Positions 51,217-64,000 of a DNA stretch of 64,000 nt are shown here, piece by piece. The translations under genes and the position numbers were made by a program. Numbering within the stretch: position 1 is the first letter of the stretch; each line of letters begins with the position of its first letter. Source of the stretch: Oscillospiraceae bacterium (GTDB taxonomy: Bacteria > Bacillota > Clostridia > Oscillospirales > Oscillospiraceae); assembly GCA_017469795.1 (NCBI GenBank), contig JAFUFT010000035.1, forward strand, positions 1 through 64,000, written 5' to 3'. Below the pieces are notes generated by a model. That model made no database searches and was not told the DNA's origin. It was given only the letters and a program-made list of their open reading frames with translations.

Positions 51217-53310
51217 ATGAGCGTACCGGAAATCTTTGCGAGTATGGTATTTGACGATCAGGTCATGCGGGCCAGGCTGCCCGGGAAGGTGTACAATTCC
51301 CTGAAACAGACCATCGAGGGCGGCGCGCCGCTGGATCCGAATGTGGCCAGTGCTGTGGCCTCCGCCATGCGGGATTGGGCGGTGGAGAAGGGCGCAACCC
51401 ACTTTACCCACTGGTTCCAGCCCCTCACCGGCACCTCCGCCGAGAAGCACGACAGTTTTATTTCCCCTTCCCCGGACGGACGGGTGATCATGGAATTCTC
51501 CGGCAAAGAGCTGATCCAGGGAGAGCCGGACGCGTCCTCCTTCCCCTCCGGCGGCCTGCGGGCCACCTTTGAGGCCAGAGGCTACACCGCCTGGGATCCC
51601 ACCAGCTACGCCTTCATCAAAGGAAAGACCCTGTGTATCCCCACGGCCTTCTGCTCCTACGGCGGTGAAGCGCTGGACAAGAAGACGCCGCTCCTGCGGT
51701 CCATGGACGCCATCAACAGGCAGGCCCTGCGGGTCCTCCGGCTCTTCGGAAAGACGAACGTCAAACGGGTCACCACTTCCGTGGGCCCGGAACAGGAATA
51801 CTTCCTGGTGGACGAGGAGACCTTCAAGCAGCGCCCGGACCTCCTCTATACAGGCCGGACCCTGTTCGGCGCCAAGCCTCCCAAGGGCCAGGAGCTGGAC
51901 GACCACTACTTTGGTTCCATCAAACCCAGGGTGCAGGCCTATATGGACGACCTGAACCAGGAACTCTGGAAGCTGGGCATCCTGGCCAAGACCGAGCACA
52001 ACGAGGTTGCCCCGGCCCAGCATGAGCTGGCTCCCATCTACACCACCACCAACATCGCCACGGACCACAACCAGCTGACCATGGAGATCATGCGGAAGGT
52101 GGCAACCCGGCATGGTCTGGTGTGCCTGCTCCACGAAAAGCCATTTGCGGGCGTCAACGGCTCCGGCAAGCACAACAACTGGTCCATGGCCACGGACACC
52201 GGCGTGAACCTGCTGTCCCCCGGGGACACGCCCCATGAGAATGTGCAGTTCCTGCTGTTCCTGGTGGCGGTGATTCGGGCCGTGGACGAATATCAGAGCC
52301 TGCTGCGGCTTTCCGTGGCCACCGCCGGGAACGATCACCGTCTGGGCGCCAACGAGGCGCCCCCCGCCGTGATCTCCATCTTCCTGGGGGAGGAGCTGCA
52401 GGCCATTCTGGACGCCATCGAGGCCGATGCGCCATACGCGGGTACGGAAAAGACCCGCATCAAGCTGGGCGTGGATGCTCTGCCCCGATTCACCCGGGAC
52501 ACCACAGACCGGAACCGGACCTCTCCCTTCGCCTTTACGGGCAACAAGTTCGAATTCCGTATGGTGGGTTCCTCCAACTCCATCGCCTGCGCTAACATCA
52601 TGCTCAACGCCGCCGTTGCGGCGGTGCTGGGGGACATGGCCGACCAGCTGGAAGCCGCGGAGGACTTTGATTCCGCCCTTCACGATCTGATCCGTTCCAC
52701 CATCACGGCCCACAAGCGCATCATTTTCAACGGCAACGGCTACGACGATGCCTGGATCGCCGAGGCCACGGAGCAGCGGGGCCTTCTGAACCTGAAGACC
52801 ACCCCGGACGCCATGGCCTATCTGTTGGACAAACAGAACATGGAGATGCTAATCGGCCAGAAGGTATTCCAGGAGGCGGAGCTCCGCAGCCGCTATGAGA
52901 TCCAGTTGGAGAACTACTGCAAGTCCGTCCGCATCGAGGCCCTGACCATGGTGGATATGGTCCGGAAGCTGATCCTTCCTGCCGTCTCCGGATATGGGGC
53001 GGAGCTGACGGCGGCGCTGGCGGAAAAGAAGTCCCTCTGCCCGGAGATGGCCTGCGGCTATGAGACCAGACTGGTAAAGAAGCTTTCGGGACTGGCGGAT
53101 GAGATCGACGAGGCTGCGGACGCTCTGGCCGGCCTGACGGAGCAGTTCGACACCATGGAGGACATCACCGAGGAGGCCTGTTTCATCCGGGATCAGATCC
53201 TCCCCGCCATGGATGTGCTCCGGACTCCCTGTGACGAGGCCGAGGGCTGCACATCCTCGGAATACTGGCCCTTCCCCACCTACGGCGATCTGCTGTTCGG
53301 CGTGGTGTAA
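51217..53310 (+). CDS. glnN: Glutamine synthetase type III
   Basis: 697 residues, typical GSIII length (about 700, against 450 for type I). Characteristic blocks: [72 protein letters not shown] and [19 protein letters not shown]. It makes glutamine from glutamate, ammonia and ATP in a dodecamer. GTG at 51208 overlaps the ribosome site; ATG at 51217, eight bases after AAGGG, is used. Preceded by the attenuator at 51129-51185. The second glutamine synthetase of the locus, of a different type from the one at 44691. Confidence 0.95.
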   Translation: MSVPEIFASMVFDDQVMRARLPGKVYNSLKQTIEGGAPLDPNVASAVASAMRDWAVEKGATHFTHWFQPLTGTSAEKHDSFISPSPDGRVIMEFSGKELIQGEPDASSFPSGGLRATFEARGYTAWDPTSYAFIKGKTLCIPTAFCSYGGEALDKKTPLLRSMDAINRQALRVLRLFGKTNVKRVTTSVGPEQEYFLVDEETFKQRPDLLYTGRTLFGAKPPKGQELDDHYFGSIKPRVQAYMDDLNQELWKLGILAKTEHNEVAPAQHELAPIYTTTNIATDHNQLTMEIMRKVATRHGLVCLLHEKPFAGVNGSGKHNNWSMATDTGVNLLSPGDTPHENVQFLLFLVAVIRAVDEYQSLLRLSVATAGNDHRLGANEAPPAVISIFLGEELQAILDAIEADAPYAGTEKTRIKLGVDALPRFTRDTTDRNRTSPFAFTGNKFEFRMVGSSNSIACANIMLNAAVAAVLGDMADQLEAAEDFDSALHDLIRSTITAHKRIIFNGNGYDDAWIAEATEQRGLLNLKTTPDAMAYLLDKQNMEMLIGQKVFQEAELRSRYEIQLENYCKSVRIEALTMVDMVRKLILPAVSGYGAELTAALAEKKSLCPEMACGYETRLVKKLSGLADEIDEAADALAGLTEQFDTMEDITEEACFIRDQILPAMDVLRTPCDEAEGCTSSEYWPFPTYGDLLFGVV

Positions 53311-53338
53311 AAAAGAAAAAGAAACGGGATCAATGGCG

Positions 53339-53370
53339 CTTTCGTTTCGATCTGAAAATCTGAACGAAAG
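53339..53370 (+). promoter_or_regulatory. Inverted repeat between glnN and amt
   Basis: CTTTCGTT/AACGAAAG, 8-bp arms with a 16-base loop, in the 72-bp gap and just before the amt ribosome site (AAGGAA). No T-tract. It may be an mRNA-processing or stability element. Confidence 0.35.
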
Positions 53371-53382
53371 AAGGAATTTAAG

Positions 53383-55107
53383 ATGACAGTGGAATTTTGG
53401 TTTTTGATCGGCGCGGCATTGGTGTTTTGGATGCAGGCGGGCTTTGCCATGGTGGAGACGGGCTTCACCCGAGCGAAGAACGCGGGCAACATCATAATGA
53501 AGAACCTGATGGACTTCTGCATCGGCACCGTGGTGTTTTCCCTGCTGGGCTACACCCTGATGATGGGGGAGGACAGCTTCTTCGGACTCATCGGTAAACC
53601 GAATCTCCAGCTTTTCACTAACTTTAAGGACTTTATTGCATCTCCGTCGGAGGGATTTACAGACGCCAGCTACTTTGTGTTCAACCTGGTGTTCTGCGCC
53701 ACCACCGCCACTATCGTCTCCGGGGCCATGGCGGAGCGGACGAAATTCTCCGCCTACTGTGTCTATTCCGGGGTGATCTCGCTGCTGATCTATCCCATCG
53801 AGGCCCACTGGATCTGGGGCGGCGGCTGGCTGAGCCAAATCGGCTTCCATGACTACGCCGGTTCCTGCGCCATCCACATGGTGGGCGGCATTGCTGCCCT
53901 GATCGGCGCCTGGGTCCTGGGTCCCCGGATCGGCAAGTATGCGACGGACAAAACCGGGAAGGTCACCAAGGTCAACGCAATTCCCGGTCACTCTATCCCC
54001 TTGGGTGCATTGGGCGTATTCATCCTTTGGCTGGGGTGGTACGGCTTCAACGGCGCGGCGGCCACTTCGCCCTCGGAGCTTTCGGCCATCTTCCTGACCA
54101 CCACCATCGCCCCCTCGGTGGCCACCGTTACCACCATGCTCTACACCTGGAAGAAAAACGGAAAACCCGACGTGTCCATGTGTTTAAACGCATCCCTGGC
54201 GGGACTTGTGGCCGTCACCGCAGGCTGCGACGCCTTTGACGCCATCGGCGCAGCGGTGGTGGGCCTTGTCTCCGGATTCCTGGTGGTGATCGTGGTGGAG
54301 GGGCTGGATTTGAAGCTCCATGTCGACGACCCCGTTGGCGCGGTAGGCGTACACATGGCAAACGGCATTTGGGGCACAATCGCCGTGGGCCTGCTGGCAA
54401 ACCCGGACGCCCCGGCGGGACTGCGGGGGCTGCTCTATACCGGCTCCTTCACGCAGCTCGGTCTTCAGCTGCTGGGATTTGTGACCGTGGGCGCCTGGGC
54501 GGCACTGACCATGCTGGGCTTCTTCACGCTGCTGAAACGGGCGGATTTCCTCCGGGCAGAGGCTGCCGACGAACTCAAGGGCCTCGACAGCAGCGAGCAC
54601 GGCTTGCCTTCCGCCTATGCGGACTTCGCTCCCGCCGTGGAGAAGTACACTGCCTATGCTCCGGAGGGCGGCATTGCGGCGGTTACCGGTACTGTCCCCG
54701 CGGCGGAGGCCGTTCCCGTGAAGAAGGTGCCCTCCTTCCAGCCGGACGGTCACAAGTTCACCAAGATCGAGATCGTCTGCAAGGAGGAGCGGTTCTACGC
54801 CCTGAAGTCCGCCATGAGCGCCCTGGGCATCACCGGCATGACCGTCTCCCATGTCATGGGCTACGGCATGCAGCAGGGCAAACCGGAATACTACCGCGGC
54901 GTCGCCGTGGAGAGCGACCTGCTGCCCAAGGTTCAGGTGGATATCGTGGTTTCCGCCATCCCCGTGCGGGATGTGATCGAAACCGCCAAGGCGGTGCTCT
55001 ACACCGGCCACATCGGAGACGGAAAGATCTTCGTCTACGACGTGGAGAACGTGGTGAAAGTCCGCACCGGCGAGGAGGGCTACGACGCTCTTCAGGACGT
55101 GGAGTAA
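53383..55107 (+). CDS. amt: Ammonium transporter fused to a C-terminal P-II domain
   Basis: 574 residues. Residues 1-400 form an Amt channel with eleven helices (GFAMVETGFTRAKNAGNIIM, GGWLSQIGFHDYAGSCAIHM, HSIPLGALGVFILWLGWYGF, DDPVGAVGVHMANGIWG). After a linker, residues about 463-574 form a complete GlnB/P-II domain: FTKIEIVCKEERFYALKSAM, a T-loop with Tyr503/504 (KPEYYRGVAVE), and the C-terminal signature AVLYTGHIGDGKIFVYDVE. P-II proteins normally bind Amt in trans and close it when nitrogen is plentiful; here the brake is covalently attached. Second gene of the operon after glnN. Confidence 0.93.
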   Translation: MTVEFWFLIGAALVFWMQAGFAMVETGFTRAKNAGNIIMKNLMDFCIGTVVFSLLGYTLMMGEDSFFGLIGKPNLQLFTNFKDFIASPSEGFTDASYFVFNLVFCATTATIVSGAMAERTKFSAYCVYSGVISLLIYPIEAHWIWGGGWLSQIGFHDYAGSCAIHMVGGIAALIGAWVLGPRIGKYATDKTGKVTKVNAIPGHSIPLGALGVFILWLGWYGFNGAAATSPSELSAIFLTTTIAPSVATVTTMLYTWKKNGKPDVSMCLNASLAGLVAVTAGCDAFDAIGAAVVGLVSGFLVVIVVEGLDLKLHVDDPVGAVGVHMANGIWGTIAVGLLANPDAPAGLRGLLYTGSFTQLGLQLLGFVTVGAWAALTMLGFFTLLKRADFLRAEAADELKGLDSSEHGLPSAYADFAPAVEKYTAYAPEGGIAAVTGTVPAAEAVPVKKVPSFQPDGHKFTKIEIVCKEERFYALKSAMSALGITGMTVSHVMGYGMQQGKPEYYRGVAVESDLLPKVQVDIVVSAIPVRDVIETAKAVLYTGHIGDGKIFVYDVENVVKVRTGEEGYDALQDVE

Positions 55108-55114
55108 TCAGAAT

Positions 55115-55150
55115 GCCTCAGCGCCGTACAGAAATGTGCGGTGCTGAGGC
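55115..55150 (+). promoter_or_regulatory. Stable hairpin between amt and purF
   Basis: GCCTCAGCGCCG pairs with CGGTGCTGAGGC (one G.U), extended by three weaker pairs to a hexaloop AGAAAT. No T-tract follows, so it is not a simple terminator. It may set differential stability or be a control site; loop position 4 is A, not the G of ANTAR sites. Confidence 0.5.
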
Positions 55151-55169
55151 AGATTTCAGGAGGTATGCA

Positions 55170-56600
55170 ATGGGCGGAATTCATGAAGAATGCGGCGTGT
55201 TCGGACTGTGGTCCCCGGCGCCGAAGCCCCTGGGACAGCTCTGCTACTACGGGCTGTACGCCCTTCAGCACCGGGGCCAGGAGAGCGCGGGGATCGTGCT
55301 CAACGACGACGGCCTGTTCCGGGCAGAAAAGGGTGTAGGGCTTGTAAGCGATGTGTTTTCTCAGGAGAAACTCCGTGCCCTGGGCAGCGGCAGTATTGCG
55401 GTCGCGCATGTGCGCTACGCCACCACCGGTGCGGATCAGCAGCGGAACATTCAGCCTCTGGTCATCAACCACCGCAAGGGACTCATGGCCCTGTGCCACA
55501 ACGGGAATCTGACCAATGCCGGAGGACTCCGGGACGCACTGGAGGAACAGGGCGCCATTTTCCATACCACCACGGATTCCGAGGTCATCGCCTACGTCAT
55601 TGTGCAGGAGCGCCTCCGTCTGAGGCGCATTGAGGATGCCGTGGCGTCAGCCATGGACCAACTGGAGGGCGCCTATTCCCTGGTGATTTCCTCTCCCACC
55701 AAGCTGATCGCCGCCCGGGATCCCCATGGATTCCGGCCCCTGTGTATGGGCAAAACCGCCGACGGAACCATCGTCTTTGCCTCGGAGACCTGCGCGCTGG
55801 ATGCGGTGGGGGCGACCTTCGTCCGGGACATCGAACCCGGCGAGGTGGTCACGGTTTCCGGCGGCAGGGTCCGAAGCGACAGGAGCCGCACCAGGACCAT
55901 GCCAAAGCGGCTTTGCGTCTTTGAGTATATCTATTTCTCCCGGCCGGACTCGGTGGTGGATGGTCAGAGCGTAGCGCTGGCCCGTCAGCAGGCAGGAGCC
56001 TGCCTCGCCCGGGAGCATCCGGTGCATGCGGACTTGGTTATCGGCGTGCCTGATTCCGGCCTGGATGCCGCTATCGGCTATAGCCGGGAGAGCGGCATCC
56101 CCTACGCCATCGGCTTCACCAAGAACAAGTACATCGGCAGGACCTTTATCGCGCCGGAGCAGGAGATGCGGGAGGCGGGGGTCAATCTCAAGCTCAACCC
56201 CATCCGCTCGGTGGTGGAGGGAAAACGTCTGGTCCTCATCGACGATTCCATCGTCCGGGGCACCACCTGCCGACGGACCATCGAGATGCTGAAGCGGGCC
56301 GGGGCCCGGGAGATCCACATGCGGGTCAGTGCGCCACCCTTCATTGCACCCTGCTTCTACGGGACGGACATCGACAGTCCGGAAAACCTGATTGCCAATC
56401 ACCACACCGTGGAGGAGATCGCAGAGATCATCGGGGTGACCTCCCTGGGGTATCTGAGCCTTCCCCACACGGAGGCTCTGGGGGAAACCTGCGGCGGCGT
56501 GTGCATGGCCTGCTTTGACGGCTGTTATCCCACCGCGGTGCCGAAGGCCGGCGCCAAACGGCGATTTGAAGAGAAAATCCACAGGAAGAAGGAAGGATAA
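55170..56600 (+). CDS. purF: Amidophosphoribosyltransferase
   Basis: 476 residues from the ATG at 55170, six bases after AGGAGG. An in-frame ATG at 55113 would add 19 residues but would put the stable hairpin inside the gene. Class II glutaminase with nucleophile Cys8 after a short propeptide (HEECGVFGLW, as in the Bacillus enzyme), ALQHRGQESAGI, RYATTG, LCHNGNLTNA; then the PRPP-binding transferase domain with LVLIDDSIVRGTT. Four Cys near the end (TCGGVCMACFDGCYP) suit the Bacillus-type [4Fe-4S] enzyme. First step of purine synthesis, using glutamine nitrogen. Confidence 0.95.
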   Translation: MGGIHEECGVFGLWSPAPKPLGQLCYYGLYALQHRGQESAGIVLNDDGLFRAEKGVGLVSDVFSQEKLRALGSGSIAVAHVRYATTGADQQRNIQPLVINHRKGLMALCHNGNLTNAGGLRDALEEQGAIFHTTTDSEVIAYVIVQERLRLRRIEDAVASAMDQLEGAYSLVISSPTKLIAARDPHGFRPLCMGKTADGTIVFASETCALDAVGATFVRDIEPGEVVTVSGGRVRSDRSRTRTMPKRLCVFEYIYFSRPDSVVDGQSVALARQQAGACLAREHPVHADLVIGVPDSGLDAAIGYSRESGIPYAIGFTKNKYIGRTFIAPEQEMREAGVNLKLNPIRSVVEGKRLVLIDDSIVRGTTCRRTIEMLKRAGAREIHMRVSAPPFIAPCFYGTDIDSPENLIANHHTVEEIAEIIGVTSLGYLSLPHTEALGETCGGVCMACFDGCYPTAVPKAGAKRRFEEKIHRKKEG

Positions 56601-56603
56601 GCT

Positions 56604-58184
56604 ATGTGTTCCATCATGGGATTTACCAAAGCCATCCCGGAGGCGGATTTCCGGGAGTACTTCGAACGAACGAGATCCCGGGGGCCGGATATGTCCCGTA
56701 TCGAGCCTGCCGGAGAGGGCTGCCTCTGCTTCCACCGGCTGGCTATCATGGGCCTCCACGCCGAGGGCATGCAGCCGTTCTCCCTGGACGGGGATATGTG
56801 CGTATGCAACGGGGAAATCTATCTGTTCCGGATCCTCAAAAAGGAACTGGAGGACAAGGGGTATACCTTTCAAAGCGGCTCTGACTGCGAGCTGATCCTG
56901 CCCCTGTACCGGGAGTACGGGGTGGAGATGTTCCGGCGGCTGGACGCGGAATTCGCCATGATCCTCTATGATGGACGGCAGAAGAAGTTCATCGCCGCGA
57001 GAGACCCCATCGGCATCCGGCCCCTGTTCTACGGGGTTTTACCGGACGGCTCCACGGTGTTCGCCAGCGAGGCGAAAAACCTGGTGGGTCTGTGTGAAAA
57101 AATCAAGCCATTCCCGCCCGGACACTACTGGATGGACGGGGAATTCGTGCGTTATGCGGACGTGACGGCCGTTTCGGAGTATGTCCGGGACGATCTGGAC
57201 GCCATCTGCAAAAACATTCGGGAGAAGCTGATCCTGGGCATCGACAAGCGCCTCGATGCGGATGCGCCGCTGGGCTTTCTGCTCTCCGGGGGACTGGATT
57301 CCTCTCTGGTCTGCGCGGTATCCGCCCGGATTCTGGGCAAGCATGTCCGCACCTTCGCCATCGGCATGGACACGGACGCCATCGACCTCCGGTACGCCCG
57401 AATGGTGGCGGACTACATCGGCGCAGACCACACGGAGGTCTATATGACACGGCAGCAGGTGCTGGATTCTCTGGAAGAGGTCATCGCCCTGCTGGGAACC
57501 TGGGACATCACCACCATCCGGGCCAGCATGGGCATGTACCTGTGCTGCAAGGCCATCCACGAACAGACAGATATCCGGGTGCTGCTGACGGGGGAGATCA
57601 GCGACGAGCTCTTCGGCTACAAATACACAGACTTCGCCCCCACACCGGAGGCCTTCCAGCAGGAGGCGAAAAAGCGGGTGGAGGAGCTCTATATGTACGA
57701 CGTCCTCCGGGCGGACCGGTGCATCTCCGTGAACTCTCTGGAGGCCCGGGTGCCCTTTGGAGACCTGGAATTCGTGCAGTATGTCATGTCCATCGACCCG
57801 GCGCTGAAGGTCAACTCCTACGGCATGGGCAAGTACCTCCTGCGCCGGGCTTTCGAAAAGGATCATCTGCTGCCCGACGAGATTCTCTGGCGGCAGAAGG
57901 CAGCCTTCTCCGACGCGGTGGGCCATTCCATGGTGGACGACCTGAAAGCTTATGCGGAATCGAAGTATACGGACGCGGAATTTGAGGAGAAACGGCGGAA
58001 GTACAGTTATGCGGCGCCCTTCACCAAGGAGAGCCTGCTCTACCGGGAGATCTTTGAGAAATACTATCCCGGCCAGGCGGCCATGATCAGGGACTTCTGG
58101 ATGCCCAACCGGGAATGGGAGGGATGCAACGTGGACGACCCGTCTGCCCGGGTTTTAAGCAACTACGGGGAAAGTGGCGTGTAA
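56604..58184 (+). CDS. asnB: Asparagine synthase (glutamine-hydrolysing)
   Basis: 526 residues. Class II glutaminase domain with Cys2 as nucleophile (MCSIMGF), FHRLAIMG, VCNGEIYLFR and GSDCELILPLY; then an ATP-pyrophosphatase synthetase domain with FLLSGGLDSSLVCAV near 223-237, LLTGEISDELFGY and EARVPFGDLEFV. Converts aspartate, glutamine and ATP to asparagine. Close to E. coli AsnB in layout and length (554). AAGGAAGG precedes ATG. It starts 3 bp after purF stops, so the genes are coupled. Confidence 0.93.
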   Translation: MCSIMGFTKAIPEADFREYFERTRSRGPDMSRIEPAGEGCLCFHRLAIMGLHAEGMQPFSLDGDMCVCNGEIYLFRILKKELEDKGYTFQSGSDCELILPLYREYGVEMFRRLDAEFAMILYDGRQKKFIAARDPIGIRPLFYGVLPDGSTVFASEAKNLVGLCEKIKPFPPGHYWMDGEFVRYADVTAVSEYVRDDLDAICKNIREKLILGIDKRLDADAPLGFLLSGGLDSSLVCAVSARILGKHVRTFAIGMDTDAIDLRYARMVADYIGADHTEVYMTRQQVLDSLEEVIALLGTWDITTIRASMGMYLCCKAIHEQTDIRVLLTGEISDELFGYKYTDFAPTPEAFQQEAKKRVEELYMYDVLRADRCISVNSLEARVPFGDLEFVQYVMSIDPALKVNSYGMGKYLLRRAFEKDHLLPDEILWRQKAAFSDAVGHSMVDDLKAYAESKYTDAEFEEKRRKYSYAAPFTKESLLYREIFEKYYPGQAAMIRDFWMPNREWEGCNVDDPSARVLSNYGESGV

Positions 58185-60893
<2,709 letters not shown>

Positions 60894-60901
<8 letters not shown>

Positions 60902-63900
60902 GAATCCGGACATCAAGAAGGTGCTGGTCATCGGCTCCGGCCCCATCATCATCGGCCAGGCAGCGGAATTCGACTACGCGGGTACCCAGGCCTGCCGCGC
61001 CCTCCGGGAGGAAGGGGTGGAGGTGGTGCTGGTGAACTCCAACCCGGCCACCATTATGACGGACCGGGACATCGCTGACCACGTCTACATCGAGCCGCTG
61101 AACACCGCCTCCGTGACCCAGATCATCGAAATGGAGCGGCCTGACTCCATCCTGCCCACCCTGGGTGGTCAGACGGGACTGAATCTGGCCATGGCACTGG
61201 CGGAGGACGGGACTCTGGAACGCTATGGAGTGCGCCTGCTGGGCACCTCTGCCGAGTCCATCCGCAAGGCAGAGGACCGGCAGGGCTTCAAGGACACCAT
61301 GGAACGGATCGGCCAGCCCTGCGTCACATCCAAAGTGGTGGAGTGCGTGGAGGACGCCATGGACTTCGCCGCGGAGATCGGTCTGCCGGTGATTGTCCGG
61401 CCCGCCTATACCCTGGGTGGCACCGGAGGAGGCATCGCAGGCACCCGCGCAGAGCTCCACGAGATCGCATCGGGCGGCATCCGCCTGAGCCGGGTTGGGC
61501 AGGTGCTGATCGAGCGGTGCATCTCCGGATGGAAGGAGATCGAATACGAGGTCATCCGGGATAGTGCCGGCAACGTCATCACCGTCTGCAACATGGAAAA
61601 CGTGGACCCGGTGGGTGTCCATACCGGCGACTCCATCGTGGTGGCCCCCTCCCAGACCCTGGCAGACAGAGAGTACCAGATGCTCCGTTCGGCGGCGCTG
61701 GACATTATCTCCGCCCTGGAGATCGAGGGAGGGTGCAACGTGCAGTTTGCCCTGAACCCGGACAGCTTTGAATATGCGGTCATCGAGGTCAATCCCCGGG
61801 TCAGCCGGTCCTCGGCACTGGCATCGAAAGCCACGGGATACCCCATCGCCAAGGTGGCAGCCAAGATCGCTTTGGGATATACCCTCGATGAGATCCCAAA
61901 TTCCGTTACCGGCAAGACCTCGGCCTGCTTCGAGCCTGCGCTGGACTACTGCGTGGTGAAGATCCCCAAGTGGCCCTTTGACAAATTCGTCCACGCCTCC
62001 CGGAAACTTGGCACCCAGATGAAAGCCACCGGCGAGGTCATGGCTATCGACAACACCTTCGAAGGGGCTCTGATGAAGGCGGTCCGGTCTCTGGAACAGC
62101 ACGTAAACTCCCTGAACCTCGACAGTCTCAAGACCCTGCCGGACGGGGAGATCCGGGAACGGCTCAACCGGATCGACGACCAAAGACTCTTCGTCATGGC
62201 GGAGGCCCTGCGCCGGGGACTGTCCCCGGAGGAGATCCACGCCGTCACTAAGGTGGACCTCTGGTTCCTGGACCGGTTCCTGAATATCGTGGAGATGGAG
62301 AACCGCATCGCCTCGGAGCCGCTGGGCTGCGAGCTGCTGCGGGAGGCAAAGGCGATGGGCTTCACCGATGAATTCATTGGTCAGCTTACGGGCAGGACCC
62401 ACTTTGCCGTCAAGGCTCTGCGGGACGAATTGGGTATCCGTGCGTCCTTTAAAATGGTGGACACCTGCGCCGCGGAGTTCGATGCAGCCACGCCATACTA
62501 CTATTCCACCTACGATGAGGTCAGCGAAGCAGAGGGCGCCGATGTGCCGAAAAAGGTGCTGGTTCTCGGCTCCGGCCCCATCCGTATCGGCCAGGGCATC
62601 GAGTTTGACTTCTGCTCCGTTCACAGTGTCTGGAGCCTCCGAAAGCTGGGCTGCTATACCATCATCGTCAACAACAATCCGGAGACCGTCTCCACGGACT
62701 TCGACGTGGCGGACAAGCTGTACTTTGAACCCCTGACTCCGGAGGATGTTCAGAACATCGTGGAACTGGAGAAGCCCTGGGGAGCCGTGGTTCAGTTCGG
62801 CGGCCAGACTGCTATCCAGCTGACAAAGGATTTAAGCAATATGGGCGTCCGGATCCTCGGGACCGACGCGGAGGGCGTGGACGCCGCTGAGGACAGGGAG
62901 AAGTTCGACCAGATCCTGAAAATGACCGGCATTGAGAAGGCGGAGGCCGGCACCTGCTTCACGGCCAAGGAGGGCAAAGAGATCGCCGGCCGTATCGGCT
63001 ATCCGGTGCTGGTGCGGCCTTCCTACGTGCTGGGCGGCCAGGGCATGCAGATCGCCTACAACGACAGGGACATTGATGAATACATGGCCATCATCAACAT
63101 GGTCTCCCAGGAGCATCCGATCCTGGTGGACAAGTACCTGATGGGCAGGGAGCTGGAGGTGGACGCGGTCTGCGACGGGGAGGACATCCTGATCCCCGGC
63201 ATCATGGAGCATATCGAGCGGGCGGGCATCCATTCCGGCGACTCTATCTCCGTGTATCCCCCGGTGAAGATCGAGCAGCGCCATCAGAAGATCGTTGCCG
63301 ACTATACCCGGAGGCTGGCCACGGCGCTCCATGTGGTGGGCCTGGTCAACATCCAGTTCGTAATCTACAACGACAAGGTCTATGTGATCGAGGTCAATCC
63401 CCGGTCCTCCCGGACCATCCCCTATATCACCAAGGTCACCGGCGTGCCCATTATCGAGCTTGCCACCCGGGTCATGCTGGGCGATAAGCTGAAGAACCTG
63501 GGCTATGGCACGGGACTGTACCCGGAGAGTCCCTACTACGCGGTGAAGATGCCGGTGTTCTCCTTCTCCAAACTCACCGATGTGGATACGGCGCTTGGAC
63601 CGGAAATGAAGTCCACCGGCGAGGTGCTGGGCGTTGACAGGGACTTCTATCAGGCCCTGCTGAAGGCATTCAAGGGCGTGGGCATGGAGATTCCCAAGTC
63701 TGGCAGTAATGTCCTCCTGACGGTCAAAGATGAGGACAAGCCGGAGATCCTGCCCATCGCCAGAAGCATGGAGGAACTGGGAATGGAGCTGTACGCCACC
63801 GGCGGCACCTGTGATTACCTCCGTGCCCATGGGGTGTCCTGCCGGAAGGTGGGCCGCATTGCCGACGGCAGTCCCAATATTCTGGATCAGATTGAGAGCG

Positions 63901-64000
63901 GGACCTTTGACCTGATCGTCAACACACCCGGCCACGACCACAGCCACAACCGGGACGGGTTCCGAATCCGCCGGGCGGCGGCGGAGCGGTCCATCCCGGT
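60894..64000 (+). CDS. carB: Carbamoyl-phosphate synthase large subunit (3' end outside window)
   Basis: About 1035 codons are visible of an expected 1070. ATG at 60894, inside the end of carA, behind AAAGGG. Two homologous ATP-grasp halves are present ([19 protein letters not shown] at the start and [19 protein letters not shown] near 550), each with a VNPR metal/ATP motif ([19 protein letters not shown] and [17 protein letters not shown]). An MGS-like allosteric domain begins near residue 935 ([32 protein letters not shown]) and is cut by the window edge. Makes carbamoyl phosphate from bicarbonate, ammonia and two ATP. Confidence 0.97.

Noticed and set aside
54369..55169. Long N-terminal extension in frame with purF running back into amt
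   Set aside because: The frame is open by chance behind the Amt-P-II coding sequence; the ribosome site at 55157-55163 and the Bacillus-like HEECGVFG start define PurF.

Overview
The window reads as a chromosomal segment of an anaerobic Gram-positive bacterium of the Clostridia, most likely an Oscillospiraceae-type gut organism. The grounds are strong AGGAGG-type ribosome sites, high G+C in most genes, SLH-domain remnants, a type III glutamine synthetase, a Cys-rich FeoB-associated protein, LytTR/GHKL signalling and archaeal-style split glutamate synthase genes. Genus cannot be fixed from the sequence alone. No rRNA, tRNA, CRISPR or complete insertion sequence was seen.

Layout. 1-120 is the tail of a solute-binding protein. 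185-3011 (minus) carries a LysR regulator, a SnoaL-like protein and a polysaccharide deacetylase. Divergent from LysR, 3146-8834 (plus) carries a UGSC-domain fusion protein and two Old-Yellow-Enzyme flavoproteins; together these look like a regulated reductive pathway for an unknown substrate. 9028-11301 (minus) holds larC (nickel-pincer cofactor synthesis) with three small genes. 11561-14191 holds a DUF1349 protein and an orphan lipoprotein-type solute-binding protein.

14315-32569 is an accessory block that looks lower in G+C by eye and is bracketed by two near-identical 76-bp hairpin repeats (14202-14277 and 32494-32569). It contains a long operon (14582-24083) of two alpha/beta hydrolases, three proteins of the L-2-amino-thiazoline-4-carboxylate (ATC) hydrolase family, three methyltransferases, a methyltransferase/metallo-beta-lactamase fusion and three membrane proteins. 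This operon is the best candidate for an undescribed system. It is followed by a TetR/Feo iron-uptake set, a second TetR with two ABC exporter half-transporters, and a deletion scar that fused the second exporter to the tail of an FtsX-type permease gene.

32590-34335 (minus) is a decayed metallophosphoesterase/SLH surface protein. Next come a PcrA-type helicase, a GHKL kinase/LytTR regulator pair, a divergent circularly permuted GH3 glycosidase with a direct-repeat operator in front of it, and a membrane-anchored beta-helix surface protein.

44060-64000 is a divergent nitrogen locus. The minus arm encodes a split glutamate synthase (amidotransferase, FMN/Fe-S core, Fe-S protein, FAD reductase, GXGXG domain), a short glutamine synthetase and an ANTAR antiterminator. 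The plus arm encodes glutamine synthetase III, an Amt transporter fused to a P-II domain, then PurF, AsnB, PyrG, CarA and CarB, all enzymes that use glutamine nitrogen. Both arms start with a good promoter followed at once by an intrinsic terminator just ahead of the first gene. In each leader a smaller hairpin competes with the terminator, which points to transcription attenuation, plausibly by the ANTAR protein.
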